Source: Oasisia sp. SBJ-2009 | Taxonomy: Eukaryota; Annelida; Polychaeta; Sabellida; Siboglinidae | DNA length: 64,000 nt | Assembly (NCBI GenBank): GCA_964017155.1 | Contig: OZ024860.1 | Span: 53,981,293 to 54,045,292, forward strand | Direction of reading: 5' to 3' | Part shown: positions 34,442 through 48,084 of the stretch, piece by piece | Layout of the letters: each line of letters opens with the position of its first letter | Numbering within the stretch: position 1 is the first letter of the stretch | Program-made: the position numbers and the translations under genes | Notes under the pieces: model-generated | The model's database searches: none | What the model was told of the DNA's origin: nothing | What the model saw: only the letters and a program-made list of their open reading frames with translations

Positions 34442-36088
34442 TTGTGGTTTTCCTCGATTTGTGCAACTATCACCCTGTTAAGGTCGCCAAATGCCTCGTC
34501 ACCTCATCTAGTTAGTGGTTCATTATTACTCCCGCCGTTTACCCAGCGGTCGGCACGGAATTCTGTTGAAAATAATGTAAACAGACTTCCCCAACTGATC
34601 CCCCGTAGACGGATCGGACTTTGTCGTTTTCCTCGATTTGTTTCCAAAAGTTGGCAAGACGACGCGCACGGTCAGATGGTTTCGTCGAGAGAGTCGTAGT
34701 TACACTCCGTGCGTGAAATACGCCCGAGAAGACCGACCGGCGCGTCGAACTTGGCCGTTTCTCTCGATTCACAAAACTGATCTCCCGTAGACGGATCGGA
34801 CTTTGTCGTTTTCCTCGATTTGTGCAACTATCACCCTGTTAAGGTCGCCAAGTGCCTCGTCACCTCATCTAGTTAGTGGTTCGTTATTACTCCCGCCGTT
34901 TACCCAGCGGTCGGCACGGAATTCTGTTGAAAAGAATGTAAACATACTTCCCCAACTGATCCCCCGTAGACGGATCGGACTTTGTCGTTTTGCTCGATTT
35001 GTTTCCAAAAGTTGGCAAGACGACGCGCACGGTCAGTTGGTTTCGTCGAGAGAGTCGTAGTTACACTCCGTGCGTGGAATACGCCCGAGAAGACCGACCG
35101 GCGAGTCGAACGTGGCCGTTTCTCTCGATTCTCAAAACTGATCCCCCGTAGACGGATCGGACTTTGTCGTTTTCCTCGATTTGTGCAACTATCACCCTGT
35201 TAAGGTCGCCAAATGCCTCGTCACCTCATCTAGTTAGTGGTTCATTATTACTCCCGCCGTTTACCCAGCGGTCGCCACGGAATTCTGTTGAAAAGAATGT
35301 AAACAGACATTTACGCTTCCCCAACTGATCCCCCGTAGACTGATCGGACTTTGTCGTTTTCCTCGATTTGTTTCCAAAAGTTGGCAAGACGACGCGCACG
35401 GTCAGTTGGTTTCGTCGAGAGAGTCGTAGTTACACCCCTTGCGTGGCACACGCCCGAGAAGACCGACCGGCGCGTCGAACTTGGCCGTTTCTCTCGATTC
35501 TCAAAACTGATCCCCCGTAGACGGATCGGACTTTGTCGTTTTCCTCGATTTGTGCAACTATCACCCTGTTAAGGTCGCCAAATGTCTTGACACCTCATCT
35601 AGTTAGTGGTTCATTATTACTCCCGCCGTTTACCCAGCGGTCGCCACGGAATTCTGTTGAAAAGAATGTAAACAGACATTTACGCTTCCCCAACTGATCC
35701 CCCGTTGACGGATCGGACTTTGTCGTTTTCCTCGATATGTTTCCAAAAGTTGGCAAGACGACGCGCACGGTCAGTTGGTTTCGTCGAGAGAGTCGTAGTT
35801 ACACCCCTTGCGTGGCACACGCCCGAGAAGACCGACCGGCGCGTCGAACTTGGCCGTTTCTCTCGATTCTCAAAACTGATCCCCCGTAGACGGATCGGAC
35901 TTTGTCGTTTTCCTCGATTTGTGCAACTATCACCCTGTTAAGGTCGCCAAATGTCTTGACACCTCATCTAGTTAGTGGTTCATTATTACTCCCGCCGTTT
36001 ACCCAGCGGTCGCCACGGAATTATGTTGAAAAGAATGTAAACAGACATTTACGCTTCCCCAACTGATCCCCCGTTGACGGATCGGACT

Positions 36089-39000
36089 TTGTCGTTTTGC
36101 TCGATTTGTTTCCAAAAGTTGGCAAGACGACGCGCACGGTCAGTTGGTTTCGTCGAGAGAGTCGTAGTTACACTCCGTGCGTGGAATACGCCAGAGAAGA
36201 CCGACCGGCGCGTCGAACTTGGCCGTTTCTCTCGATTCTCAAAACTGATCCCCCGTAGACGGATCGGATTTTGTGGTTTTCCTCGATTTGTGCAACTATC
36301 ACCCTGTTAAGGTCGCCAAATGCCTCGTCACCTCATCTAGTTAGTGGTTCATTATTACTCCCGCCGTTTACCCAGCGGTCGGCACGGAATTCTGTTGAAA
36401 ATAATGTAAACAGACTTCCCCAACTGATCCCCCGTACACGGATCGGACTTTGTCGTTTTCCTCGATTTGTTTCCAAAAGTTGGCAAGACGACGCGCACGG
36501 TCAGATGGTTTCGTCGAGAGAGTCGTAGTTACACTCCGTGCGTGGAATACGCCCGAGAAGACCGACCGGCGCGTCGAACTTGGCCGTTTCTCTCGATTCA
36601 CAAAACTGATCCCCCGTAGACGGATCGGACTTTGTCGTTTTCCTCGATTTGTGCAACTATCACCCTGTTAAGGTCGCCAAGTGCCTCGTCACCTCATCTA
36701 GTTAGTGGTTCATTATTACTCCCGCCGTTTACCCAGCGGTCGGCACGGAATTCTGTTGAAAAGAATGTAAACATACTTCCCCAACTGATCCCCCGTAGAC
36801 GGATCGGACTTTGTCGTTTTGCTCGATTTGTTTCCAAAAGTTGGCAAGACGACGCGCACGGTCAGATGGTTTCGTCGAGAGAGTCGTAGTTACACTCCGT
36901 GCGTGGAATACGCCCGAGAAGACCGACCGGCGCGTCGAACTTGGCCGTTTCTCTCGATTCACAAAACTGATCCCCGGTAGACGGATCGGACTTTGTCGTT
37001 TTCCTCGATTTGTGCAACTATCACCCTGTTAAGGTCGCCAAGTGCCTCGTCACCTCATCTAGTTAGTGGTTCATTATTACTCCCGCCGTTTACCCAGCGG
37101 TCGGCACGGAATTCTGTTGAAAAGAATGTAAACATACTTCCCCAACTGATCCCCCGTAGACGGATCGGACTTTGTCGTTTTGCTCGATTTGTTTCCAAAA
37201 GTTGGCAAGACGACGCGCACGGTCAGTTGGTTTCGTCGAGAGAGTCGTAGTTACACTCCGTGCGTGGAATACGCCCGAGAAGACCGACCGGCGAGTCGAA
37301 CGTGGCCGTTTCTCTCGATTCTCAAAACTGATCCCCCGTAGACGGATCGGACTTTGTCGTTTTCCTCGATTTGTGCAACTATCACCCTGTTAAGGTCGCC
37401 AAATGCCTCGTCACCTCATCTAGTTAGTGGTTCATTATTACTCCCGCCGTTTACCCAGCGGTCGCCACGGAATTATGTTGAAAAGAATGTAAACAGACAT
37501 TTACGCTTCCCCAACTGATCCCCCGTTGACGGATCGGACTTTGTCGTTTTGCTCGATTTGTTTCCAAAAGTTGGCAAGACGACGCGCACGGTCAGTTGGT
37601 TTCGTCGAGAGAGTCGTAGTTACACTCCGTGCGTGGAATACGCCAGAGAAGACCGACCGGCGCGTCGAACTTGGCCGTTTCTCTCGATTCTCAAAACTGA
37701 TCCCCCGTAGACGGATCGGACTTTGTGGTTTTCCTCGATTTGTGCAACTATCACCCTGTTAAGGTCGCCAAATGCCTCGTCACCTCATCTAGTTAGTGGT
37801 TCATTATTACTCCCGCCGTTTACCCAGCGGTCGGCACGGAATTCTGTTGAAAATAATGTAAACAGACTTCCCCAACTGATCCCCCGTACACGGATCGGAC
37901 TTTGTCGTTTTCCTCGATTTGTTTCCAAAAGTTGGCAAGACGACGCGCACGGTCAGATGGTTTCGTCGAGAGAGTCGTAGTTACACTCCGTGCGTGGAAT
38001 ACGCCCGAGAAGACCGACCGGCGCGTCGAACTTGGCCGTTTCTCTCGATTCACAAAACTGATCCCCGGTAGACGGATCGGACTTTGTCGTTTTCCTCGAT
38101 TTGTGCAACTATCACCCTGTTAAGGTCGCCAAGTGCCTCGTCACCTCATCTAGTTAGTGGTTCATTATTACTCCCGCCGTTTACCCAGCGGTCGGCACGG
38201 AATTCTGTTGAAAAGAATGTAAACATACTTCCCCAACTGATCCCCCGTAGACGGATCGGACTTTGTCGTTTTGCTCGATTTGTTTCCAAAAGTTGGCAAG
38301 ACGACGCGCACGGTCAGTTGGTTTCGTCGAGAGAGTCGTAGTTACACTCCGTGCGTGGAATACGCCCGAGAAGACCGACCGGCGAGTCGAACGTGGCCGT
38401 TTCTCTCGATTCTCAAAACTGATCCCCCGTAGACGGATCGGACTTTGTCGTTTTCCTCGATTTGTGCAACTATCACCCTGTTAAGGTCGCCAAATGCCTC
38501 GTCACCTCATCTAGTTAGTGGTTCATTATTACTCCCGCCGTTTACCCAGCGGTCGCCACGGAATTATGTTGAAAAGAATGTAAACAGACATTTACGCTTC
38601 CCCAACTGATCCCCCGTTGACGGATCGGACTTTGTCGTTTTGCTCGATTTGTTTCCAAAAGTTGGCAAGACGACGCGCACGGTCAGTTGGTTTCGTCGAG
38701 AGAGTCGTAGTTACACTCCGTGCGTGGAATACGCCAGAGAAGACCGACCGGCGCGTCGAACTTGGCCGTTTCTCTCGATTCTCAAAACTGATCCCCCGTA
38801 GACGGATCGGACTTTGTGGTTTTCCTCGATTTGTGCAACTATCACCCTGTTAAGGTCGCCAAATGCCTCGTCACCTCATCTAGTTAGTGGTTCATTATTA
38901 CTCCCGCCGTTTACCCAGCGGTCGGCACGGAATTCTGTTGAAAATAATGTAAACAGACTTCCCCAACTGATCCCCCGTACACGGATCGGACTTTGTCGTT

Positions 39001-42000
39001 TTCCTCGATTTGTTTCCAAAAGTTGGCAAGACGACGCGCACGGTCAGATGGTTTCGTCGAGAGAGTCGTAGTTACACTCCGTGCGTGGAATACGCCCGAG
39101 AAGACCGACCGGCGCGTCGAACTTGGCCGTTTCTCTCGATTCACAAAACTGATCCCCCGTAGACGGATCGGACTTTGTCGTTTTCCTCGATTTGTGCAAC
39201 TATCACCCTGTTAAGGTCGCCAAGTGCCTCGTCACCTCATCTAGTTAGTGGTTCATTATTACTCCCGCCGTTTACCCAGCGGTCGGCACGGAATTCTGTT
39301 GAAAAGAATGTAAACATACTTCCCCAACTGATCCCCCGTAGACGGATCGGACTTTGTCGTTTTGCTCGATTTGTTTCCAAAAGTTGGCAAGACGACGCGC
39401 ACGGTCAGATGGTTTCGTCGAGAGAGTCGTAGTTACACTCCGTGCGTGGAATACGCCCGAGAAGACCGACCGGCGCGTCGAACTTGGCCGTTTCTCTCGA
39501 TTCACAAAACTGATCCCCGGTAGACGGATCGGACTTTGTCGTTTTCCTCGATTTGTGCAACTATCACCCTGTTAAGGTCGCCAAATGCCTCGTCACCTCA
39601 TCTAGTTAGTGGTTCATTATTACTCCCGCCGTTTACCCAGCGGTCGCCACGGAATTATGTTGAAAAGAATGTAAACAGACATTTACGCTTCCCCAACTGA
39701 TCCCCCGTTGACGGATCGGACTTTGTCGTTTTGCTCGATTTGTTTCCAAAAGTTGGCAAGACGACGCGCACGGTCAGTTGGTTTCGTCGAGAGAGTCGTA
39801 GTTACACTCCGTGCGTGGAATACGCCAGAGAAGACCGACCGGCGCGTCGAACTTGGCCGTTTCTCTCGATTCTCAAAACTGATCCCCCGTAGACGGATCG
39901 GACTTTGTGGTTTTCCTCGATTTGTGCAACTATCACCCTGTTAAGGTCGCCAAATGCCTCGTCACCTCATCTAGTTAGTGGTTCATTATTACTCCCGCCG
40001 TTTACCCAGCGGTCGGCACGGAATTATGTTGAAAATAATGTAAACAGACTTCCCCAACTGATCCCCCGTACACGGATCGGACTTTGTCGTTTTCCTCGAT
40101 TTGTTTCCAAAAGTTGGCAAGACGACGCGCACGGTCAGATGGTTTCGTCGAGAGAGTCGTAGTTACACTCCGTGCGTGGAATACGCCCGAGAAGACCGAC
40201 CGGCGCGTCGAACTTGGCCGTTTCTCTCGATTCACAAAACTGATCCCCCGTAGACGGATCGGACTTTGTCGTTTTCCTCGATTTGTGCAACTATCACCCT
40301 GTTAAGGTCGCCAAGTGCCTCGTCACCTCATCTAGTTAGTGGTTCATTATTACTCCCGCCGTTTACCCAGCGGTCGGCTCGGAATTCTGTTGAAAAGAAT
40401 GTAAACATACTTCCCCAACTGATCCCCCGTAGACGGATCGGACTTTGTCGTTTTGCTCGATTTGTTTCCAAAAGTTGGCAAGACGACGCGCACGGTCAGA
40501 TGGTTTCGTCGAGAGAGTCGTAGTTACACTCCGTGCGTGGAATACGCCCGAGAAGACCGACCGGCGCGTCGAACTTGGCCGTTTCTCTCGATTCACAAAA
40601 CTGATCCCCGGTAGACGGATCGGACTTTGTCGTTTTCCTCGATTTGTGCAACTATCACCCTGTTAAGGTCGCCAAATGCCTCGTCACCTCATCTAGTTAG
40701 TGGTTCATTATTACTCCCGCCGTTTACCCAGCGGTCGCCACGGAATTATGTTGAAAAGAATGTAAACAGACATTTACGCTTCCCCAACTGATCCCCCGTT
40801 GACGGATCGGACTTTGTCGTTTTGCTCGATTTGTTTCCAAAAGTTGGCAAGACGACGCGCACGGTCAGTTGGTTTCGTCGAGAGAGTCGTAGTTACACTC
40901 CGTGCGTGGAATACGCCAGAGAAGACCGACCGGCGCGTCGAACTTGGCCGTTTCTCTCGATTCTCAAAACTGATCCCCCGTAGACGGATCGGACTTTGTG
41001 GTTTTCCTCGATTTGTGCAACTATCACCCTGTTAAGGTCGCCAAATGCCTCGTCACCTCATCTAGTTAGTGGTTCATTATTACTCCCGCCGTTTACCCAG
41101 CGGTCGGCACGGAATTCTGTTGAAAATAATGTAAACAGACTTCCCCAACTGATCCCCCGTACACGGATCGGACTTTGTCGTTTTCCTCGATTTGTTTCCA
41201 AAAGTTGGCAAGACGACGCGCACGGTCAGATGGTTTCGTCGAGAGAGTCGTAGTTACACTCCGTGCGTGGAATACGCCCGAGAAGACCGACCGGCGCGTC
41301 GAACTTGGCCGTTTCTCTCGATTCACAAAACTGATCCCCCGTAGACGGATCGGACTTTGTCGTTTTCCTCGATTTGTGCAACTATCACCCTGTTAAGGTC
41401 GCCAAGTGCCTCGTCACCTCATCTAGTTAGTGGTTCATTATTACTCCCGCCGTTTACCCAGCGGTCGGCACGGAATTCTGTTGAAAAGAATGTAAACATA
41501 CTTCCCCAACTGATCCCCCGTAGACGGATCGGACTTTGTCGTTTTGCTCGATTTGTTTCCAAAAGTTGGCAAGACGACGCGCACGGTCAGATGGTTTCGT
41601 CGAGAGAGTCGTAGTTACACTCCGTGCGTGGAATACGCCCGAGAAGACCGACCGGCGCGTCGAACTTGGCCGTTTCTCTCGATTCACAAAACTGATCCCC
41701 GGTAGACGGATCGGACTTTGTCGTTTTCCTCGATTTGTGCAACTATCACCCTGTTAAGGTCGCCAAATGCCTCGTCACCTCATCTAGTTAGTGGTTCATT
41801 ATTACTCCCGCCGTTTACCCAGCGGTCGCCACGGAATTATGTTGAAAAGAATGTAAACAGACATTTACGCTTCCCCAACTGATCCCCCGTTGACGGATCG
41901 GACTTTGTCGTTTTGCTCGATTTGTTTCCAAAAGTTGGCAAGACGACGCGCACGGTCAGTTGGTTTCGTCGAGAGAGTCGTAGTTACACTCCGTGCGTGG

Positions 42001-43356
42001 AATACGCCAGAGAAGACCGACCGGCGCGTCGAACTTGGCCGTTTCTCTCGATTCTCAAAACTGATCCCCCGTAGACGGATCGGACTTTGTGGTTTTCCTC
42101 GATTTGTGCAACTATCACCCTGTTAAGGTCGCCAAATGCCTCGTCACCTCATCTAGTTAGTGGTTCATTATTACTCCCGCCGTTTACCCAGCGGTCGGCA
42201 CGGAATTCTGTTGAAAATAATGTAAACAGACTTCCCCAACTGATCCCCCGTACACGGATCGGACTTTGTCGTTTTCCTCGATTTGTTTCCAAAAGTTGGC
42301 AAGACGACGCGCACGGTCAGATGGTTTCGTCGAGAGAGTCGTAGTTACACTCCGTGCGTGGAATACGCCCGAGAAGACCGACCGGCGCGTCGAACTTGGC
42401 CGTTTCTCTCGATTCACAAAACTGATCCCCCGTAGACGGATCGGACTTTGTCGTTTTCCTCGATTTGTGCAACTATCACCCTGTTAAGGTCGCCAAGTGC
42501 CTCGTCACCTCATCTAGTTAGTGGTTCATTATTACTCCCGCCGTTTACCCAGCGGTCGGCACGGAATTCTGTTGAAAAGAATGTAAACATACTTCCCCAA
42601 CTGATCCCCCGTAGACGGATCGGACTTTGTCGTTTTGCTCGATTTGTTTCCAAAAGTTGGCAAGACGACGCGCACGGTCAGATGGTTTCGTCGAGAGAGT
42701 CGTAGTTACACTCCGTGCGTGGAATACGCCCGAGAAGACCGACCGGCGCGTCGAACTTGGCCGTTTCTCTCGATTCACAAAACTGATCCCCGGTAGACGG
42801 ATCGGACTTTGTCGTTTTCCTCGATTTGTGCAACTATCACCCTGTTAAGGTCGCCAAGTGCCTCGTCACCTCATCTAGTTAGTGGTTCATTATTACTCCC
42901 GCCGTTTACCCAGCGGTCGGCACGGAATTCTGTTGAAAAGAATGTAAACATACTTCCCCAACTGATCCCCCGTAGACGGATCGGACTTTGTCGTTTTGCT
43001 CGATTTGTTTCCAAAAGTTGGCAAGACGACGCGCACGGTCAGTTGGTTTCGTCGAGAGAGTCGTAGTTACACTCCGTGCGTGGAATACGCCCGAGAAGAC
43101 CGACCGGCGAGTCGAACGTGGCCGTTTCTCTCGATTCTCAAAACTGATCCCCCGTAGACGGATCGGACTTTGTCGTTTTCCTCGATTTGTGCAACTATCA
43201 CCCTGTTAAGGTCGCCAAATGCCTCGTCACCTCATCTAGTTAGTGGTTCATTATTACTCCCGCCGTTTACCCAGCGGTCGCCACGGAATTCTGTTGAAAA
43301 GAATGTAAACAGACATTTACGCTTCCCCAACTGATCCCCCGTAGACTGATCGGACT
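36089..43356 (+). repeat. 1452/1091-bp higher-order repeat series, six units
   Basis: Units start at 36089 (1452 bp), 37541, 38632, 39723, 40814 (1091 bp each) and 41905 (1452 bp). The first overlaps the end of the 4744-bp block. The 1452-bp form is P-Q x3 then P-Qx, and each 1091-bp form lacks one 361-bp dimer. The unit at 37541 keeps the P cell with CGAGTCGAACGTGGCC and lost a dimer before it. The three central units keep a P cell with CAGATGGTTTC followed by CCCCGGTAGACGG and lost the CGAGTCGAACGTGGCC cell. Most units share CCGTACACGGATC. Private changes include CGGTCGGCTCGG (~40372), GGAATTATGTTGAAAATAATG (~40020) and GGATCGGATTTTG (~36261). Confidence 0.9.
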
Positions 43357-44426
43357 TTGTCGTTTTCCTCGATTTGTTTCCAAAAGTTGGCAAGACGACG
43401 CGCACGGTCAGTTGGTTTCGTCGAGAGAGTCGTAGTTACACCCCTTGCGTGGCACACGCCCGAGAAGACCGACCGGCGCGTCGAACTTGGCCGTTTCTCT
43501 CGATTCTCAAAACTGATCCCCCGTAGACGGATCGGACTTTGTCGTTTTCCTCGATTTGTGCAACTATCACCCTGTTAAGGTCGCCAAATGTCTTGACACC
43601 TCATCTAGTTAGTGGTTCATTATTACTCCCGCCGTTTACCCAGCGGTCGGCACGGAATTCTGTTGAAAAGAATGTAAACAGACTTCCCCAACTGATCCCC
43701 CGTAGACGGATCGGACTTTGTCGTTTTCCTCGATTTGTTTCCAAAAGTTGGCAAGACGACGCGCACGGTCAGTTGGTTTCGTCGAGAGAGTCGTAGTTAC
43801 ACTCCGTGCGTGGAATACGCCCGAGAAGACCGACCGGCGCGTCGAACTTGGCCGTTTCTCTCGATTCTCAAAAGTGATCCCCCGTAGACGGATCGGACTT
43901 TGTCGTTTTCCTCGATTTGTGCAACTATCACCCTGTTAAGGTCGCCAAATGCCTCGTCACCTCATCTAGTTAGTGGTTCATTATTACTCCCGCCGTTTAC
44001 CCAGCGGTCGGCACGGAATGCTGTTGAAAAGAATGTAAACAGACTTCCCCAACTGATCCCCCGTAGACGGATCGGACTTTGTCGTTTTCCTCGATTTGTT
44101 TCCAAAAGTTGGCAAGACGACGCGCACGGTCAGTTGGTTTCGTCGAGAGAGTCGTAGTTACACTCCGTGCGAGAAGACCGACCGGCGCGTCGAACTTGGC
44201 CGTTTCTCTCGATTCTCAAAACTGATCCCCCGTAGACGGATCGGACTTTGTGGTTTTCCTCGATTTGTGCAACTATCACCCTGTTAAGGTCGCCAAATGC
44301 CTCGTCACCTCATCTAGTTAGTGGTTCATTATTACTCCCGCCGTTTACCCAGCGGTCGGCACGGAATTCTGTTGAAAATAATGTAAACAGACTTCCCCAA
44401 CTGATCCCCCGTAGACGGATCGGACT
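43357..44426 (+). repeat. P/Q satellite linker with a deleted P cell
   Basis: P-Q (43357), P-Q (43718) and a 13-bp-deleted P with Q (44079). The first Q cell (43539) is unusual: it combines GTCTTGACACC, typical of Qx, with a Q-type end lacking the octamer. That suggests a recombinant cell. Confidence 0.88.
44079..44247 (+). repeat. P cell with 13-bp deletion (169 bp)
   Basis: The fifth copy of the same 13-bp deletion, with the same downstream Q variant. Confidence 0.9.
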
Positions 44427-47400
44427 TTGTCGTTTTCCTCGATTTGTTTCCAAAAGTTGGCAAGACGACGCGCACGGTCAGATGGTTTCGTCGAGAGAGT
44501 CGTAGTTACACTCCGTGCGTGGAATACGCCCGAGAAGACCGACCGGCGCGTCGAACTTGGCCGTTTCTCTCGATTCACAAAACTGATCCCCCGTAGACGG
44601 ATCGGACTTTGTCGTTTTCCTCGATTTGTGCAACTATCACCCTGTTAAGGTCGCCAAGTGCCTCGTCACCTCATCTAGTTAGTGGTTCATTATTACTCCC
44701 GCCGTTTACCCAGCGGTCGGCACGGAATTCTGTTGAAAAGAATGTAAACATACTTCCCCAACTGATCCCCCGTAGACGGATCGGACTTTGTCGTTTTGCT
44801 CGATTTGTTTCCAAAAGTTGGCAAGACGACGCGCACGGTCAGTTGGTTTCGTCGAGAGAGTCGTAGTTACACTCCGTGCGTGGAATACGCCCGAGAAGAC
44901 CGACCGGCGAGTCGAACGTGGCCGTTTCTCTCGATTCTCAAAACTGATCCCCCGTAGACGGATCGGACTTTGTCGTTTTCCTCGATTTGTGCAACTATCA
45001 CCCTGTTAAGGTCGCCAAATGCCTCGTCACCTCATCTAGTTAGTGGTTCATTATTACTCCCGCCGTTTACCCAGCGGTCGCCACGGAATTCTGTTGAAAA
45101 GAATGTAAACAGACATTTACGCTTCCCCAACTGATCCCCCGTAGACTGATCGGACTTTGTCGTTTTCCTCGATTTGTTTCCAAAAGTTGGCAAGACGACG
45201 CGCACGGTCAGTTGGTTTCGTCGAGAGAGTCGTAGTTACACCCCTTGCGTGGCACACGCCCGAGAAGACCGACCGGCGCGTCGAACTTGGCCGTTTCTCT
45301 CGATTCTCAAAACTGATCCCCCGTAGACGGATCGGACTTTGTCGTTTTCCTCGATTTGTGCAACTATCACCCTGTTAAGGTCGCCAAATGTCTTGACACC
45401 TCATCTAGTTAGTGGTTCATTATTACTCCCGCCGTTTACCCAGCGGTCGCCACGGAATTCTGTTGAAAAGAATGTAAACAGACATTTACGCTTCCCCAAC
45501 TGATCCCCCGTTGACGGATCGGACTTTGTCGTTTTCCTCGATATGTTTCCAAAAGTTGGCAAGACGACGCGCACGGTCAGTTGGTTTCGTCGAGAGAGTC
45601 GTAGTTACACCCCTTGCGTGGCACACGCCCGAGAAGACCGACCGGCGCGTCGAACTTGGCCGTTTCTCTCGATTCTCAAAACTGATCCCCCGTAGACGGA
45701 TCGGACTTTGTCGTTTTCCTCGATTTGTGCAACTATCACCCTGTTAAGGTCGCCAAATGTCTTGACACCTCATCTAGTTAGTGGTTCATTATTACTCCCG
45801 CCGTTTACCCAGCGGTCGCCACGGAATTATGTTGAAAAGAATGTAAACAGACATTTACGCTTCCCCAACTGATCCCCCGTTGACGGATCGGACTTTGTCG
45901 TTTTGCTCGATTTGTTTCCAAAAGTTGGCAAGACGACGCGCACGGTCAGTTGGTTTCGTCGAGAGAGTCGTAGTTACACTCCGTGCGTGGAATACGCCAG
46001 AGAAGACCGACCGGCGCGTCGAACTTGGCCGTTTCTCTCGATTCTCAAAACTGATCCCCCGTAGACGGATCGGACTTTGTGGTTTTCCTCGATTTGTGCA
46101 ACTATCACCCTGTTAAGGTCGCCAAATGCCTCGTCACCTCATCTAGTTAGTGGTTCATTATTACTCCCGCCGTTTACCCAGCGGTCGGCACGGAATTCTG
46201 TTGAAAATAATGTAAACAGACTTCCCCAACTGATCCCCCGTACACGGATCGGACTTTGTCGTTTTCCTCGATTTGTTTCCAAACGTTGGCAAGACGACGC
46301 GCACGGTCAGATGGTTTCGTCGAGAGAGTCGTAGTTACACTCCGTGCGTGGAATACGCCCGAGAAGACCGACCGGCGCGTCGAACTTGGCCGTTTCTCTC
46401 GATTCACAAAACTGATCCCCCGTAGACGGATCGGACTTTGTCGTTTTCCTCGATTTGTGCAACTATCACCCTGTTAAGGTCGCCAAGTGCCTCGTCACCT
46501 CATCTAGTTAGTGGTTCATTATTACTCCCGCCGTTTACCCAGCGGTCGGCACGGAATTCTGTTGAAAAGAATGTAAACATACTTCCCCAACTGATCCCCC
46601 GTAGACGGATCGGACTTTGTCGTTTTGCTCCATTTGTTTCCAAAAGTTGGCAAGACGACGCGCACGGTCAGTTGGTTTCGTCGAGAGAGTCGTAGTTACA
46701 CTCCGTGCGTGGAATACGCCCGAGAAGACCGACCGGCGAGTCGAACGTGGCCGTTTCTCTCGATTCTCAAAACTGATCCCCCGTAGACGGATCGGACTTT
46801 GTCGTTTTCCTCGATTTGTGCAACTATCACCCTGTTAAGGTCGCCAAATGCCTCGTCACCTCATCTAGTTAGTGGTTCATTATTACTCCCGCCGTTTACC
46901 CAGCGGTCGCCACGGAATTCTGTTGAAAAGAATGTAAACAGACATTTACGCTTCCCCAACTGATCCCCCGTAGACTGATCGGACTTTGTCGTTTTCCTCG
47001 ATTTGTTTCCAAAAGTTGGCAAGACGACGCGCACGGTCAGTTGGTTTCGTCGAGAGAGTCGTAGTTACACCCCTTGCGTGGCACACACCCGAGAAGACCG
47101 ACCGGCGCGTCGAACTTGGCCGTTTCTCTCGATTCTCAAAACTGATCCCCCGTAGACGGATCGGACTTTGTCGTTTTCCTCGATTTGTGCAACTATCACC
47201 CTGTTAAGGTCGCCAAATGTCTTGACACCTCATCTAGTTAGTGGTTCATTATTACTCCCGCCGTTTACCCAGCGGTCGCCACGGAATTCTGTTGAAAAGA
47301 ATGTAAACAGACATTTACGCTTCCCCAACTGATCCCCCGTTGACGGATCGGACTTTGTCGTTTTCCTCGATATGTTTCCAAAAGTTGGCAAGACGACGCG

Positions 47401-48084
47401 CACGGTCAGTTGGTTTCGTCGAGAGAGTCGTAGTTACACCCCTTTCGTGGCACACGCCCGAGAAGACCGACCGGCGCGTCGAACTTGGCCGTTTCTCTCG
47501 ATTCTCAAAACTGATCCCCCGTAGACGGATCGGACTTTGTCGTTTTCCTCGATTTGTGCAACTATCACCCTGTTAAGGTCGCCAAATGTCTTGACACCTC
47601 ATCTAGTTAGTGGTTCATTATTACTCCCGCCGTTTACCCAGCGGTCGCCACGGAATTATGTTGAAAAGAATGTAAACAGACATTTACGCTTCCCCAACTG
47701 ATCCCCCGTTGACGGATCGGACTTTGTCGTTTTGCTCGATTTGTTTCCAAAAGTTGGCAAGACGACGCGCACGGTCAGTTGGTTTCGTCGAGAGAGTCGT
47801 AGTTACACTCCGTGCGTGGAATACGCCAGAGAAGACCGACCGGCGCGTCGAACTTGGCCGTTTCTCTCGATTCTCAAAACTGATCCCCCGTAGACGGATC
47901 GGACTTTGTGGTTTTCCTCGATTTGTGCAACTATCACCCTGTTAAGGTCGCCAAATGCCTCGTCACCTCATCTAGTTAGTGGTTCATTATTACTCCCGCC
48001 GTTTACCCAGCGGTCGGCACGGAATTCTGTTGAAAATAATGTAAACAGACTTCCCCAACTGATCCCCCGTACACGGATCGGACT
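44427..48084 (+). repeat. 1829-bp higher-order repeat, two tandem copies
   Basis: Copies run 44427-46255 and 46256-48084, each P-Q, three P-Qx, P-Q. Both contain the P cell with CGAGTCGAACGTGGCC. Copy 2 has private changes: CCAAACGTTGGC (~46280), GCTCCATTTG (~46627), GGCACACACCCG (~47081) and CCCCTTTCGTGG (~47440). An almost identical plan recurs at 54799-56627. Confidence 0.9.

Larger units (their letters stand above)
26962..36449 (+). repeat. 4744-bp higher-order repeat, two tandem copies
   Basis: Copies run 26962-31705 and 31706-36449. Each has 13 dimers: P-Q, five P-Qx, P-Q, a 13-bp-deleted P with Q, P-Q, three P-Qx and P-Q. Shared rare variants 4744 bp apart include CGTGCGTGAAATACG (~29968 and ~34712) and AAAACTGATCTCCCG (~30030 and ~34774). 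Differences include CCTTGATTTG at ~32447 (copy 2 only), TGATCTCCCGTTGACGG at ~30955 (copy 1 only) and GGTTCGTTATTAC at ~34879 (copy 2 only). It is the longest duplicated unit in the window. Confidence 0.9.
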
